Below are positions 17,928 through 26,195 of a stretch of 64,000 nt of DNA, piece by piece. Numbering within the stretch: the first letter of the stretch is position 1; each line of letters begins with the position of its first letter. The position numbers and the translations under genes were made by a program. The DNA comes from Phycisphaeraceae bacterium (lineage in GTDB: Bacteria > Planctomycetota > Phycisphaerae > Phycisphaerales > Phycisphaeraceae), in NCBI GenBank assembly GCA_028284155.1, contig JANQSF010000058.1:24732-88731 (forward strand), read 5' to 3'. The notes beneath the pieces are model-generated. The model was not told the DNA's origin. It searched no databases and worked only from the letters and a program-made list of their open reading frames with translations.

Positions 17928-20273
17928 TTATCGAGTGCGCCGACGCCGCGTCAGCAGGGCCGCGCCTGACAGGACGAGCAGGCCAACCGTGGCCGGCTCC
18001 GGAACCGGCGCGAGGATGATCAGGTTGTCGTACAGGGCGTGCCCGCCGGTCGGTCCCGCACGTCGAAGACCCATCGGCTGACCGACCGCGCCGGGACTGA
18101 AGAACGACGTCGTGAAGATGTTGGTCGGGTTGCCGGCGTCCTGCAGCGTGACGTCGAAGTTGCCCTCGCCGTCAGCCTGAATGAGCAACAGGTGGAGCAG
18201 GTCGTTGGCGGGGGTGAAGCCGACATTGGTGTTGCCGAAGCCGCCCGGCCCTTCGACGCGCAACGCGCCGCCGCCGAATCCGGGGTGGAAGACAATGTTG
18301 TTCGGTCCAATCTGCAGGCCGACATTGTATGAGCCGTTGCTATCGTCAGCGCCGATCTCGGCCGAGAGTGTGAACGGGCCGTCACGGCCGTCCAGCAACA
18401 GGTTCTGAACGTAGTTGTTTGGGGCATTGGCGATCGGCAGGACGCGGAGCACGCCGTTGTCGACGTACGCACCGCCACCGTTGAGGGTTGGCGTGAGTTG
18501 TGGGTAGTGCGCTGTCGCGTCGGTATTCGTCGCGAACGTCTGCGTGTCACCGTTGATGATGAGGTTGTCGTAGAAGCCGATGCCGTTGCTCGGCCCTGCG
18601 CGGCGGGGGCCGACGTTGCCGCCGACGGAACCGGGGTTGCTGAACGAGGCGTTGAAGACGTTGCCGGGGTTCGCGCCATCAGTGAGCGTGAGGTTGAAGT
18701 TTCCCGCTCCGTCGCCGGTGACGCGCAGGTTGTGAAGCAAGCCGTTAGCGGGCGTGAAGCCGACGTTCGTGTTACCGAAGCCGCCCGGCCCTTCGACGCG
18801 CAGCGCGCCGCCGCCCAGACCTGGGTGGAACACGATGTTGTTCTGTCCCACTTGCAGGCCGACGTTGTACGACCCGTTGCTGTTGTCTGCGCCAAGGTCG
18901 AGGGACACGTCGAGTGAGCCGGTCGGGCCCGCGAAGACGAAGTCCTGGCTGTCGTTGTTGCCGGGTCGCGTGCCGAGCACGAGCGTCTCACTGCCGACCA
19001 CAGCCGAGCCGCCGTTGAGTCGGCCACCCGCACCGTAGGTCAACTGGGTGTCGTTGCTCTGGTCGAACAGGATCGCGGACGCGCCCTGTTGGGAGCCGTT
19101 GACCGCAAGCGGATGCAAGGCCAGCGAGCGGACGAACGCGTTGCCGGCTGTCGGGCCGGACCGCGTCGGGCCGAAATCCGCGCCGACCGCACCGGGGCTG
19201 CTAAAGCTGGTCGAGAACGTGTTGGCGGGGTTCGCGCCGTCCGTCAGCGTGACGATGAAGTTGCCCGACCCGTCCGAAGTGACGTCGAGTTGGTGCGCGA
19301 CGCCATTGGCGGGCGTGAAGCCGACGTTCGTGTTACCGAAGCCGCCCGGCCCTTCAACGCGCAGCGCGCCGCCCCCGAACCCGGGGTGGAAGACGATACG
19401 GTTCGGCCCGACACGCAGGCCGACGTTGTAGCTGCCGTTGCTGTTGTCGGCCCCGATCTGTGCGCTGATCGTGTGCGGCAGTTTCAAGCCGCTGCGCAGC
19501 GTGTTCTGCTCGGTGTTCGCACCGGCGCTGCGCAGTTCAAGTTGCCCGCCGCCGACGTCGGCTCGGCCGTCGTCCAGGTCGAACGAGAACACGCCGCTTC
19601 GTCCGACGTTGGTGTTGCTGTTGAACGACTCGACAACGCCGTCGATGTTCAGGTCGTCATAGATGCCGCGGCCGACCGGTTGCCCCGCGCGTCGCAGCGC
19701 GATGTCGCCGCCGACCGCGCCACCGTTGACGAATGCGGCGTTGAACGTCTCGGCTGGATTGCCCCCGTTGGTCAGGTTGACGTTGAAGTTGCCGCCACCG
19801 GTGTGCGAAACTGACAAGTCGTGAGGGACGACATTGGCGGGTACGAAGCCCAAGTTTGAATTACCGAAGCCGCCCGGGCCTTCGACGCGCAGGGCACCGG
19901 GGATGGGGAGGAATTCGGGGTGGAAGACGACGTTGTTCGGCCCGACACTGATGCCGACGTTGTAGCTGCCGAAGCTGGCCGACGCGCCAACGCGGGCTGA
20001 GACATTCGTCCCCGACACGCCGACAAGCCGCAACGCCTGCGCGCTGTCGGTCGGGCCGTTGAGGATGTTCAGTTGCCCGTTGGCGACGGCGGCCGAGCCG
20101 TCCTGCACAAAAGCGGCGGAGAACTGCTGGTACCTCTCCAGCGTGGCGATCGTGAAGTCGTTGGTCGAATTGTCGTACGACTCGTGATAAATCGATCCAG
20201 TGGCCAGATTGGCGCCGACCGCCACCACGATGACCGCGCTCAGGACAAAACGCTTCCAGCGAATCGAAGTCAT
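17928..20273 (-). CDS. PEP-CTERM sorted surface protein with four tandem ~115-residue repeats
   Basis: The 781-aa protein has an N-terminal signal and ends in a textbook PEP-CTERM signal: VPEPATVGLLVLSGAALL followed by TRRRRTR. Exosortase recognises such tails. The body holds four copies of a unit marked by SNGSYNVGLRVGPN, then VFHPGFGGGALRVEGPGGFG, then NTNVGFTPAN and a GNF.VTL strand. Copy 1 is the most diverged. The unit looks like an all-beta, LamG-like fold; this is inferred from pattern, not proven. The high copy identity suggests recent internal duplication. The matching exosortase gene is not in this window, although an exosortase-associated ligase is at 49641-50984. Confidence 0.9.
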   Translation of the reverse strand: MTSIRWKRFVLSAVIVVAVGANLATGSIYHESYDNSTNDFTIATLERYQQFSAAFVQDGSAAVANGQLNILNGPTDSAQALRLVGVSGTNVSARVGASASFGSYNVGISVGPNNVVFHPEFLPIPGALRVEGPGGFGNSNLGFVPANVVPHDLSVSHTGGGNFNVNLTNGGNPAETFNAAFVNGGAVGGDIALRRAGQPVGRGIYDDLNIDGVVESFNSNTNVGRSGVFSFDLDDGRADVGGGQLELRSAGANTEQNTLRSGLKLPHTISAQIGADNSNGSYNVGLRVGPNRIVFHPGFGGGALRVEGPGGFGNTNVGFTPANGVAHQLDVTSDGSGNFIVTLTDGANPANTFSTSFSSPGAVGADFGPTRSGPTAGNAFVRSLALHPLAVNGSQQGASAILFDQSNDTQLTYGAGGRLNGGSAVVGSETLVLGTRPGNNDSQDFVFAGPTGSLDVSLDLGADNSNGSYNVGLQVGQNNIVFHPGLGGGALRVEGPGGFGNTNVGFTPANGLLHNLRVTGDGAGNFNLTLTDGANPGNVFNASFSNPGSVGGNVGPRRAGPSNGIGFYDNLIINGDTQTFATNTDATAHYPQLTPTLNGGGAYVDNGVLRVLPIANAPNNYVQNLLLDGRDGPFTLSAEIGADDSNGSYNVGLQIGPNNIVFHPGFGGGALRVEGPGGFGNTNVGFTPANDLLHLLLIQADGEGNFDVTLQDAGNPTNIFTTSFFSPGAVGQPMGLRRAGPTGGHALYDNLIILAPVPEPATVGLLVLSGAALLTRRRRTR

Positions 20274-20408
20274 GTCGTCTCTCCGATCAGAGTGTTTGGC
20301 TTGGAAGATGGGGCCTCAACCAAGAACTGGTTTTCAATATACCCTCGATTCATGGCGGGACCAAGGGAAAACCTTGGATTGGGACTGGATTCAGGGATAC
20401 CGGCAACG

Positions 20409-20437
20409 TTGTGTCAAGTGGGGTGATGCTCTATAAT
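20409..20437 (+). promoter_or_regulatory. Sigma70-type promoter for the polyprenyl synthase gene
   Basis: TTGTGT and TATAAT are separated by 17 bp. The expected start leaves a ~28-nt leader before the ATG at 20472. Confidence 0.6.
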
Positions 20438-20471
20438 CGGCCTTGTTTTCCCAAGTTAGCGTCGCCAAACC

Positions 20472-21383
20472 ATGAGCATCACCGTGGGTCAAGACGAGGA
20501 AACTGCCACCGCGCCGGAGGCTGAGCCCGCCGGTGCGGTTGAGCAATACTTGGCCGAGTTCGTGGCGGATCGGCTGTTGCCGGACAACCTGCGGGCGGCG
20601 ATTGAGTACGCCCTGCTGGGTGGCGGGAAGCGGTTGCGCCCCGTGTTGGTGATCCGCGCATTCGAGGCGGTGGCCGGGCCGGGTGCCGATGTCGGCCCCG
20701 CGATGCCCGCGGCCGGCGCGATCGAGATGATCCACTGCTTCAGCCTCGTCCACGACGACCTGCCGGCCATGGACGACGACGACCTGCGGCGGGGTCGGCC
20801 GACGCTTCACAAGGCGACCAACGAGGCGATGGCGATCCTGGCGGGCGACGCGATGACGGGGCTGGCGTTTGAGCTGGTTGCGACGCGGGTCCCCGACCCG
20901 ACGTTGGCCGGCCTGATCACCCGTGAGTTGGCCATCGCGACCAACGACATGATCGCCGGGCAGGTCTACGACACGCTGCCGGACTTCGACGACACGATTG
21001 ATCCGATCGACCGGCTTCGGACGATCCATAGTAACAAGACGGGCGCCCTGATCCGCGGCTCCGTCCGGATGGGTGCGATCCTGGCCGGCGCGTCCGATAA
21101 TCAGCTCGATTCGCTGACGCAGTACGGCCAAACAATGGGCCTGATGTTCCAGGTCGTGGACGACCTGCTCGACGTGACACAAACGACCGAACACCTTGGC
21201 AAAGCAGCGGGTAAAGATGCTGGGATGGGCAAAATGACCTATCCCGGGCTGCTGGGCGTCGACGGCAGCCGGGCGGAGGTCGAACGCCTTCGCACTTTGG
21301 CGACCGAATCCCTACAATCGTTCGGCCCGGAGGCAACGCCCCTCCGGGAATTGTGCGACTACTTCGCGGTGAGGACCCGATGA
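20472..21383 (+). CDS. Polyprenyl synthetase (farnesyl/geranylgeranyl diphosphate synthase)
   Basis: This enzyme condenses isopentenyl diphosphate with allylic diphosphates. Motifs are GGGKRLRPVLV near residue 50, the first Asp-rich motif HDDLPAMDDDDLRRGRPT near residues 94-110, and the second one, VVDDLLD, near residue 225, all in the IspA-type arrangement. At 303 aa it has the size of IspA/CrtE short-chain enzymes. The exact chain length cannot be set from sequence alone. dxs lies just downstream, so precursor supply and chain synthesis are grouped. Confidence 0.93.
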   Translation: MSITVGQDEETATAPEAEPAGAVEQYLAEFVADRLLPDNLRAAIEYALLGGGKRLRPVLVIRAFEAVAGPGADVGPAMPAAGAIEMIHCFSLVHDDLPAMDDDDLRRGRPTLHKATNEAMAILAGDAMTGLAFELVATRVPDPTLAGLITRELAIATNDMIAGQVYDTLPDFDDTIDPIDRLRTIHSNKTGALIRGSVRMGAILAGASDNQLDSLTQYGQTMGLMFQVVDDLLDVTQTTEHLGKAAGKDAGMGKMTYPGLLGVDGSRAEVERLRTLATESLQSFGPEATPLRELCDYFAVRTR

Positions 21384-21472
21384 GGCCCCCTGCCCGCCTG
21401 ATCCCGCGACCGACCCGTCGGCCTGCCAAGGGCAAGGCCGTGCGATGGATCAAGCACGCCGCCAACCACTAA
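21380..21472 (+). CDS. Possible 30-aa basic peptide between the polyprenyl synthase gene and dxs
   Basis: An ATG overlaps the upstream stop by 4 bp (ATGA) and opens a 30-codon frame rich in Arg, Pro and Lys, ending in WIKHAANH. The overlap is typical of coupled translation in this genome. No homologue is recognised and the frame may be fortuitous. Confidence 0.3.
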   Translation: MRPPARLIPRPTRRPAKGKAVRWIKHAANH

Positions 21473-21551
21473 GCCGCCCGTCGACGCCGCCCCGCCCTCG
21501 CACGACCGAAAGGGCGGGCCCAAGCGGCGTCGGCTCAAGAGGTAACCGTTC

Positions 21552-23555
21552 ATGGCCACCGCCTTGCTCCCCACCATTCAGTCACCCCAAGACCTTAAGC
21601 GACTCAAAGTCGATCAACTTGAGGCACTGGCGGGCGAGATTCGGCAGGCCATCTGCGATCAGGTCTCTCAATCCGGCGGTCACCTGGCACCCAATCTCGG
21701 CGTGGTCGAGTTGACCATCGCGTTGCACTACGTTTTTGATTTTGGGCCGAAGCGCGAAGGTGACGACGACGATGCTTCCGGGGGCGGCGGCGACCATCTG
21801 CTGTTCGACGTCGGTCACCAGTGTTACCCTCACAAACTGCTCACGGGACGGCAACACTTGTTGCCCAAGCTGCGTCAGCGCGAGGGCATGGCCGGCTTCC
21901 CCGAGCCGAACGAAAGTGACTACGACCTGTTCAGTGTCGGCCACGCCGGCACGGCGATCAGCACGGCCGTGGGCATGGCCCGCGGTGACGAGCTGCAAGG
22001 CCAAGCCGACCGCCGAACGGTCGCGCTGATCGGCGACGCGTCGATCGTCAACGGCGTGGCGATGGAAGGCCTGAACAACGCCGGCACGCTCAAGCGCCAG
22101 TTTCTGGTCGTACTCAACGACAACGGCATGTCCATCGCCAAGCCGCAGGGCGCGATGGCGCAGTATTTCGATAACGTCCGCGTGTCGCACACGTACACCG
22201 GCCTGAAGCGCAAAGCACGCAAGGTGCTGGAGTCCATCCCCGGCGGGTCGGCGTTGGGCGACATCTACCACCGCTGCGGCGAGATGATGAAGGCCGCCCT
22301 GTTCGACGGTCACATGTTCGAGCAGTTCGGCCTGGTCTGTGTCGGCCCGATCGACGGACACGACATTAAGACGCTCGTGCACATGTTTGAAGAGGTCAAG
22401 GACATCGACCGCCCGATCCTTCTGCATTGCAAGACGGTCAAGGGCAAGGGCTTCGAATTCGCAGAGGGCGACGCGACGACGTTCCACTCGCCCAAGCCGT
22501 TCGTGGTCGAAGGCTGCCGGGTCGAGGTGAAGTCGTCCGGTCGATCGTTCACGTCGGCCTACGCCGACGCGATGATCGACCTAATGGAGCGGGACGACAA
22601 GGTCTTCGCCGTCACGGCCGCGATGCCCGACGGCACGGGCCTGGCCAAGGTCATACCGAAGTTCCCGGACCGCACGATCGACACCGGCATCTGCGAGTCG
22701 CACGCGATGGACATGTGCGCCGGGCTGGCCAAGACCGGCGTCAAGCCGTTCTTCGCCGTCTATTCGACCTTCGCGCAACGCGCGCTCGACCAGGTGTTCC
22801 AGGAAGTGTCGTTGCAGGGCTTGCCCGTGCGGGTGTGCATGGACCGGGCCGGCTTCGTCGGCGGCGACGGCGCGGTGCATCACGGCTTCATGGACATCAG
22901 CATGTTCAGCCCGCTGCCGGGCGTGGCGATGCTCGCCGCCAGCGACGAGCCGAACCTGCGGGCTGGGCTGGAGTTCATGCGTCAGTACGAAGACGGTGCG
23001 AGTTTCATCCGCTACCCGCGCGACAATGTGCCGGCCGAGCCGCTCGAGACCGAGGTCCCGCCGTTCCAACTCGGCAAGGCGCACCTCGTCCGTCCGGGCC
23101 ACAACGGTCGGCCGCAACTGGCCATCCTCGCCTACGGCGCGATGGTGTACGAGGCGCTCGAAGCGCTCAAGGAACTCGACCAGCAGGGCTACGACGTGGC
23201 GCTCTACGACGCGCGGTTCGCCAAACCGGTCGACGTCGAACTGGTCCGCTACCTGATCGACTCGTCCACCCCCGTGCTGACGATCGAAGACCACGCGCTG
23301 GCCGGCGGGTTCGGGGCGAACGTCCTGTGCGCCTGCCACGACGAAGGCATCGCGACCGACAAGATCCACCGCATGGCCATGCCGGAGAAATGGATCTACC
23401 AGGACAGCCGACCCAACCAGTTGGCCGAGGCGGGCCTGGACGCCAAGAGCATCGCCCGCCGCGTCCGCGCGATCCTCGACACGAACGGTGACGCGCCGGC
23501 CGCCACGCCGCACATCCACGTCAACGTCAACCAGGCGTCCAAGGTCACGCGCTGA
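21552..23555 (+). CDS. dxs: 1-deoxy-D-xylulose-5-phosphate synthase
   Basis: Dxs joins pyruvate and glyceraldehyde 3-phosphate with thiamine diphosphate, the first step of the MEP isoprenoid pathway. The length (667 aa) is slightly above the ~620-640 norm. Motifs seen are DVGHQCYPHKLLTGR, the ThDP-binding GDASIVNGVAMEGLNNAG and LNDNGMSIA, GPIDGHD, and the C-terminal half with DRAGFVGGDGAVHHG. The N-terminal part has an acidic loop after FDFGPKREGD that adds a few residues. It follows the prenyl synthase gene with about 170 bp between them. Confidence 0.97.
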   Translation: MATALLPTIQSPQDLKRLKVDQLEALAGEIRQAICDQVSQSGGHLAPNLGVVELTIALHYVFDFGPKREGDDDDASGGGGDHLLFDVGHQCYPHKLLTGRQHLLPKLRQREGMAGFPEPNESDYDLFSVGHAGTAISTAVGMARGDELQGQADRRTVALIGDASIVNGVAMEGLNNAGTLKRQFLVVLNDNGMSIAKPQGAMAQYFDNVRVSHTYTGLKRKARKVLESIPGGSALGDIYHRCGEMMKAALFDGHMFEQFGLVCVGPIDGHDIKTLVHMFEEVKDIDRPILLHCKTVKGKGFEFAEGDATTFHSPKPFVVEGCRVEVKSSGRSFTSAYADAMIDLMERDDKVFAVTAAMPDGTGLAKVIPKFPDRTIDTGICESHAMDMCAGLAKTGVKPFFAVYSTFAQRALDQVFQEVSLQGLPVRVCMDRAGFVGGDGAVHHGFMDISMFSPLPGVAMLAASDEPNLRAGLEFMRQYEDGASFIRYPRDNVPAEPLETEVPPFQLGKAHLVRPGHNGRPQLAILAYGAMVYEALEALKELDQQGYDVALYDARFAKPVDVELVRYLIDSSTPVLTIEDHALAGGFGANVLCACHDEGIATDKIHRMAMPEKWIYQDSRPNQLAEAGLDAKSIARRVRAILDTNGDAPAATPHIHVNVNQASKVTR

Positions 23556-23586
23556 GCGCGCGTTTTCGGTATCACAACAACCCCCA

Positions 23587-23793
23587 AAGCCGGGCCTTTC
23601 CGAAAGCCCAAATCTCTTGTTGACCACAGGCGTCGTCCCAAAAGTAGGGTGCGCTTCAGCGCACCACGATGAACGGACGGTTTCCCCGCGTACTTGGTGC
23701 GCTAAAGCGCACCCTACGGGTGGGCCGGTGACACTTCGGACTTTGCCCAGGTTGCTGTGCACCTTGATCCGGGCCTTCGGAAAGGCCCGGCTT
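23587..23793. repeat. Family J inverted repeat interrupted by a family B element
   Basis: Perfect 18-bp arms AAGCCGGGCCTTTCCGAA (23587-23604) and its complement (23776-23793) enclose the 117-bp family B element. The right arm lies in its own hairpin CCGGGCCTT/AAGGCCCGG (23769-23790). A similar hairpin recurs at 61080-61101. This explains most of the 322-bp gap after dxs. Confidence 0.85.
23634..23750. repeat. Family B element, copy 2 (117 bp)
   Basis: Arms at 23644-23665 and 23696-23717. The copy is inverted relative to 7088-7204 and aligns with it over its full length, including the central 30 bp. Confidence 0.85.
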
Positions 23794-23876
23794 CGCGCGC
23801 TCCATGTACGGTCCTTTATTGTGAGAGGCTCCGGTCTACCATGAAGCGGGGCGATCGGGCAACCAGGAGACACGCC

Positions 23877-24554
23877 ATGCCTGACACAAACCATACCAAT
23901 CCCGCCGAGGCCGCCGAGTCGATCGTCAACGAAGGTCAAAACATCCGTGACCGTGTGCGCGAGTTAGTCGTGCGCGCCGTGCGGGAGCGTGGCATCGGCA
24001 TCGACGAGTTACGCGACCTGGCCCGTGAGGTATTCGAGGGCGCGACCAACGGCATCAAGGACGCGCTGCCGGACGAGCAACAGTCGGTCCTGCGCCGCGT
24101 GGTCGACGGGTTGAGCGACGGATTGGCCGTGGCGGCGAACGCGACGAAACTCGCATTCGAAGAGGCACGCGATCGCGGACAGGCATTCGCCGAAGACGAC
24201 ATCCAGCAGACCATCGACGACCTGAAGTCGCTGGAGGAGTGTTTCGTCGAGTCGGTCGCCGGCGCAGCCGGCAAGGCCAAATCGGGCGCGCGTCAGCAGG
24301 CCGGCGAGTTGGCGACGCACGCGCGGCGCGCGTTCGGCGCGGCCCGGCCGGCCATCGAGCAGGCGTTGCGGGCCGCTGCCAAACATCCCGTCACCCTCGC
24401 TGGCGAGGCCGGCCGAACCGGCGCGGGCGTGACACGTAAAGCCGCCGGTTCGCTGCTGCAAGCGATGGGCGGCCTGCTCGACGCGGCGGGTCAGTTGTTG
24501 GCTGAAAGTGGCGACGCGGTGAAGGGGGATGACTCTGAAGAAACGTCGTCCTGA
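23877..24554 (+). CDS. Helical hypothetical protein
   Basis: The 225-aa protein is almost entirely alpha-helical and Ala/Glu-rich, with no membrane segment, signal peptide or Cys pair. The start at 23877 (MPDTNHTNPAEAAES) is chosen because AGGAG stands 8 nt before it; upstream in-frame starts fall in repeat-derived sequence. The first half has regular amphipathic helices (RDRVRELVVRAVRERG). The second half is Ala/Gly-rich (ARRAFGAARPAIEQALRAAA). The overall look is phasin-like or that of a helical scaffold, but no family is claimed. Confidence 0.75.
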   Translation: MPDTNHTNPAEAAESIVNEGQNIRDRVRELVVRAVRERGIGIDELRDLAREVFEGATNGIKDALPDEQQSVLRRVVDGLSDGLAVAANATKLAFEEARDRGQAFAEDDIQQTIDDLKSLEECFVESVAGAAGKAKSGARQQAGELATHARRAFGAARPAIEQALRAAAKHPVTLAGEAGRTGAGVTRKAAGSLLQAMGGLLDAAGQLLAESGDAVKGDDSEETSS

Positions 24555-24569
24555 CGACGCGGCGCGGCC

Positions 24570-25496
24570 TTACCCCGCGCGCTTCTGCTGCTCGGCCGTC
24601 GCGCGCTGGAGCGTCCTCTTCTCTTTCTCGGTCAGGCTGTGCATCCCGTCTTCTTTGACCTTCGACAGGATACGGTCGACCTCGCGCTCCATCGCGGCCT
24701 GGCGTTCCGCCTCGCGCTGCGCTTTGCGATCAGAACGCCGCTCGGCAAACGTCGGTTTCGTTCGTGTCCCGCGCGGCTTTGCCCAATGCAGGAGGACGGG
24801 CGCTTTCATTAGCAGGAAGCCGATGGCCGCGCCGCCCAAGTGCCCCGCCTCGCCGCCGTCATTGGCCGAACCGACCACGACGGAGAATACCGCGATGCCG
24901 AGAAAGATCTTCGCCATTGTGCGGATCTGCATCGGGATCGGCGGGAAAATGAGGTGGACCGTTTGTTTCGGCGCGATGATCGCGGCCCCCACCAGCACGC
25001 CAAACACGCACCCCGAAGCGCCGACGAGTTTCGTCTCAATCCCGACACCCAACAGGCCGGGGATGTAGGCCAACCCCGTGTACAACGCGATCGATCCCAC
25101 GCCGCAGATTAGGTAGAACGCGAGGAAGCGTGCGCGTCCCCACCAGTGCTCCAACATCGGGCCAAAGTAGTAAAGCGCGAGCATATTAAAGAAGATGTGA
25201 AGCAGACCGCCGTGCAGAAACTGATACGTCACCACTCTCCACAGTTGGAATCCATACAGTCCTTTCTCGATGCTGAAATGCCCGAATTCATACGGTGCGA
25301 GAAAAGACGCCCGCCGACTACCGATGAGAATGGAGTCGAGCACGAAAACGACAAGGTTGATGATCAGCAGCCACGACACCACGGACTTGCCGCCCTGCCA
25401 GCCGCCGAGCACGCGCCGGCCGCCACCACCACCTTCTCCGGCGCCGTAGCTGCCGGTGTAGGTCGGTCGGTTGTAATCGCGTGTTTCCCAACTCAT
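24570..25496 (-). CDS. Rhomboid family intramembrane serine protease
   Basis: The 308-aa protein has a Gly-rich N-terminus, six membrane helices and a charged cytoplasmic tail. The catalytic Ser161 is in VGASGCVFG and His219 in GGEAGHLGG. The supporting His100 and Asn104 lie in HGGLLHIFFNMLAL. The enzyme cuts substrates within the membrane; targets are unknown. The tail of about 70 residues is Arg/Lys/Glu-rich (ERRSDRKAQREAERQA) and probably helical, an extension seen in some planctomycete rhomboids. Confidence 0.93.
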   Translation of the reverse strand: MSWETRDYNRPTYTGSYGAGEGGGGGRRVLGGWQGGKSVVSWLLIINLVVFVLDSILIGSRRASFLAPYEFGHFSIEKGLYGFQLWRVVTYQFLHGGLLHIFFNMLALYYFGPMLEHWWGRARFLAFYLICGVGSIALYTGLAYIPGLLGVGIETKLVGASGCVFGVLVGAAIIAPKQTVHLIFPPIPMQIRTMAKIFLGIAVFSVVVGSANDGGEAGHLGGAAIGFLLMKAPVLLHWAKPRGTRTKPTFAERRSDRKAQREAERQAAMEREVDRILSKVKEDGMHSLTEKEKRTLQRATAEQQKRAG

Positions 25497-25515
25497 CGTC
25501 GTCTGCCCAGTTCAC

Positions 25516-25534
25516 GCCGCTTGCGGCTTAGCGC
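25516..25534 (+). repeat. Family A repeat, single copy
   Basis: GCCGCTTGCGGCTTAGCGC lies between the rhomboid start and the NUDIX stop. Confidence 0.8.
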
Positions 25535-25540
25535 GGTCCA

Positions 25541-26113
25541 TCAATCAGTGCCCGGCCCGCGACCACGAAACGCCTGGTAATAGAGCAACGCGGCCACCGT
25601 CTTGCCGTCCACGATTCGGCCGTCGCTAATCATCTGTATCGCCTCGGTCAGGGGGACTACTTCAGCGGTAATCCGTTCGCCGGCGTCAAGATTCTGCCCC
25701 ACGTGCGTCAGGTCGTACGCGGCGAAGGCGTACATCCGTTCGGTGCAGATGCCGGGCGTCGTGTAGAAGTCGAACAACGGTTCGACCCGGCCGGCCCGAT
25801 AGCCGCTCTCTTCGATCAGCTCGCGCGCGGCGCAGTCGATCGGGTCCTCGTTGGGCTCCAGCGTGCCGCAGGGCACTTCCCACAGCGTATCGTCTACGGC
25901 GAACCGCATGTTGCGGATCAGCACGACCTTGTCGTCGTCCATGATCGGCACGGCCAACGCCGCGCCGGGGTGGACGACCACGTCGCGGAGCACCGGCCGC
26001 GCCTCCGGGTCGTCGGCCGACGACCCCTCAGCCTGAGGCAGCCGAACGCGGTGCACGTCGAACCGGAAGCCCTTAAAAACCTGTTCGTTGTCGGTCAGGG
26101 TGTCGGGGAGCAT
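25541..26113 (-). CDS. NUDIX hydrolase, ADP-ribose pyrophosphatase-like
   Basis: The Nudix box is intact: G, E and REL.EE in GTLEPNEDPIDCAARELIEE then SGY, at about residues 83-105. The segment after it (PGICTERMYAF) resembles ADP-ribose pyrophosphatases, where a Pro-Gly-containing loop follows the box. These enzymes hydrolyse ADP-ribose or related nucleoside diphosphate sugars. The start at ATG 26113 (190 aa) is preferred; a TTG at 26161 would add 16 residues. It is divergent from the PQQ propeller gene. Confidence 0.88.
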   Translation of the reverse strand: MLPDTLTDNEQVFKGFRFDVHRVRLPQAEGSSADDPEARPVLRDVVVHPGAALAVPIMDDDKVVLIRNMRFAVDDTLWEVPCGTLEPNEDPIDCAARELIEESGYRAGRVEPLFDFYTTPGICTERMYAFAAYDLTHVGQNLDAGERITAEVVPLTEAIQMISDGRIVDGKTVAALLYYQAFRGRGPGTD

Positions 26114-26195
26114 CGCGGGATTGTACGGGTCGGCTGTAACTGCGGGTTGCGGCGGAGTCAATTAAGTCAGACCGCCCATGTACGGAGACCGATCG

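Noticed and set aside
17928..20273. CRISPR or satellite DNA because of four similar DNA blocks
   Set aside because: The blocks are coding repeats of ~115 residues in one long frame.
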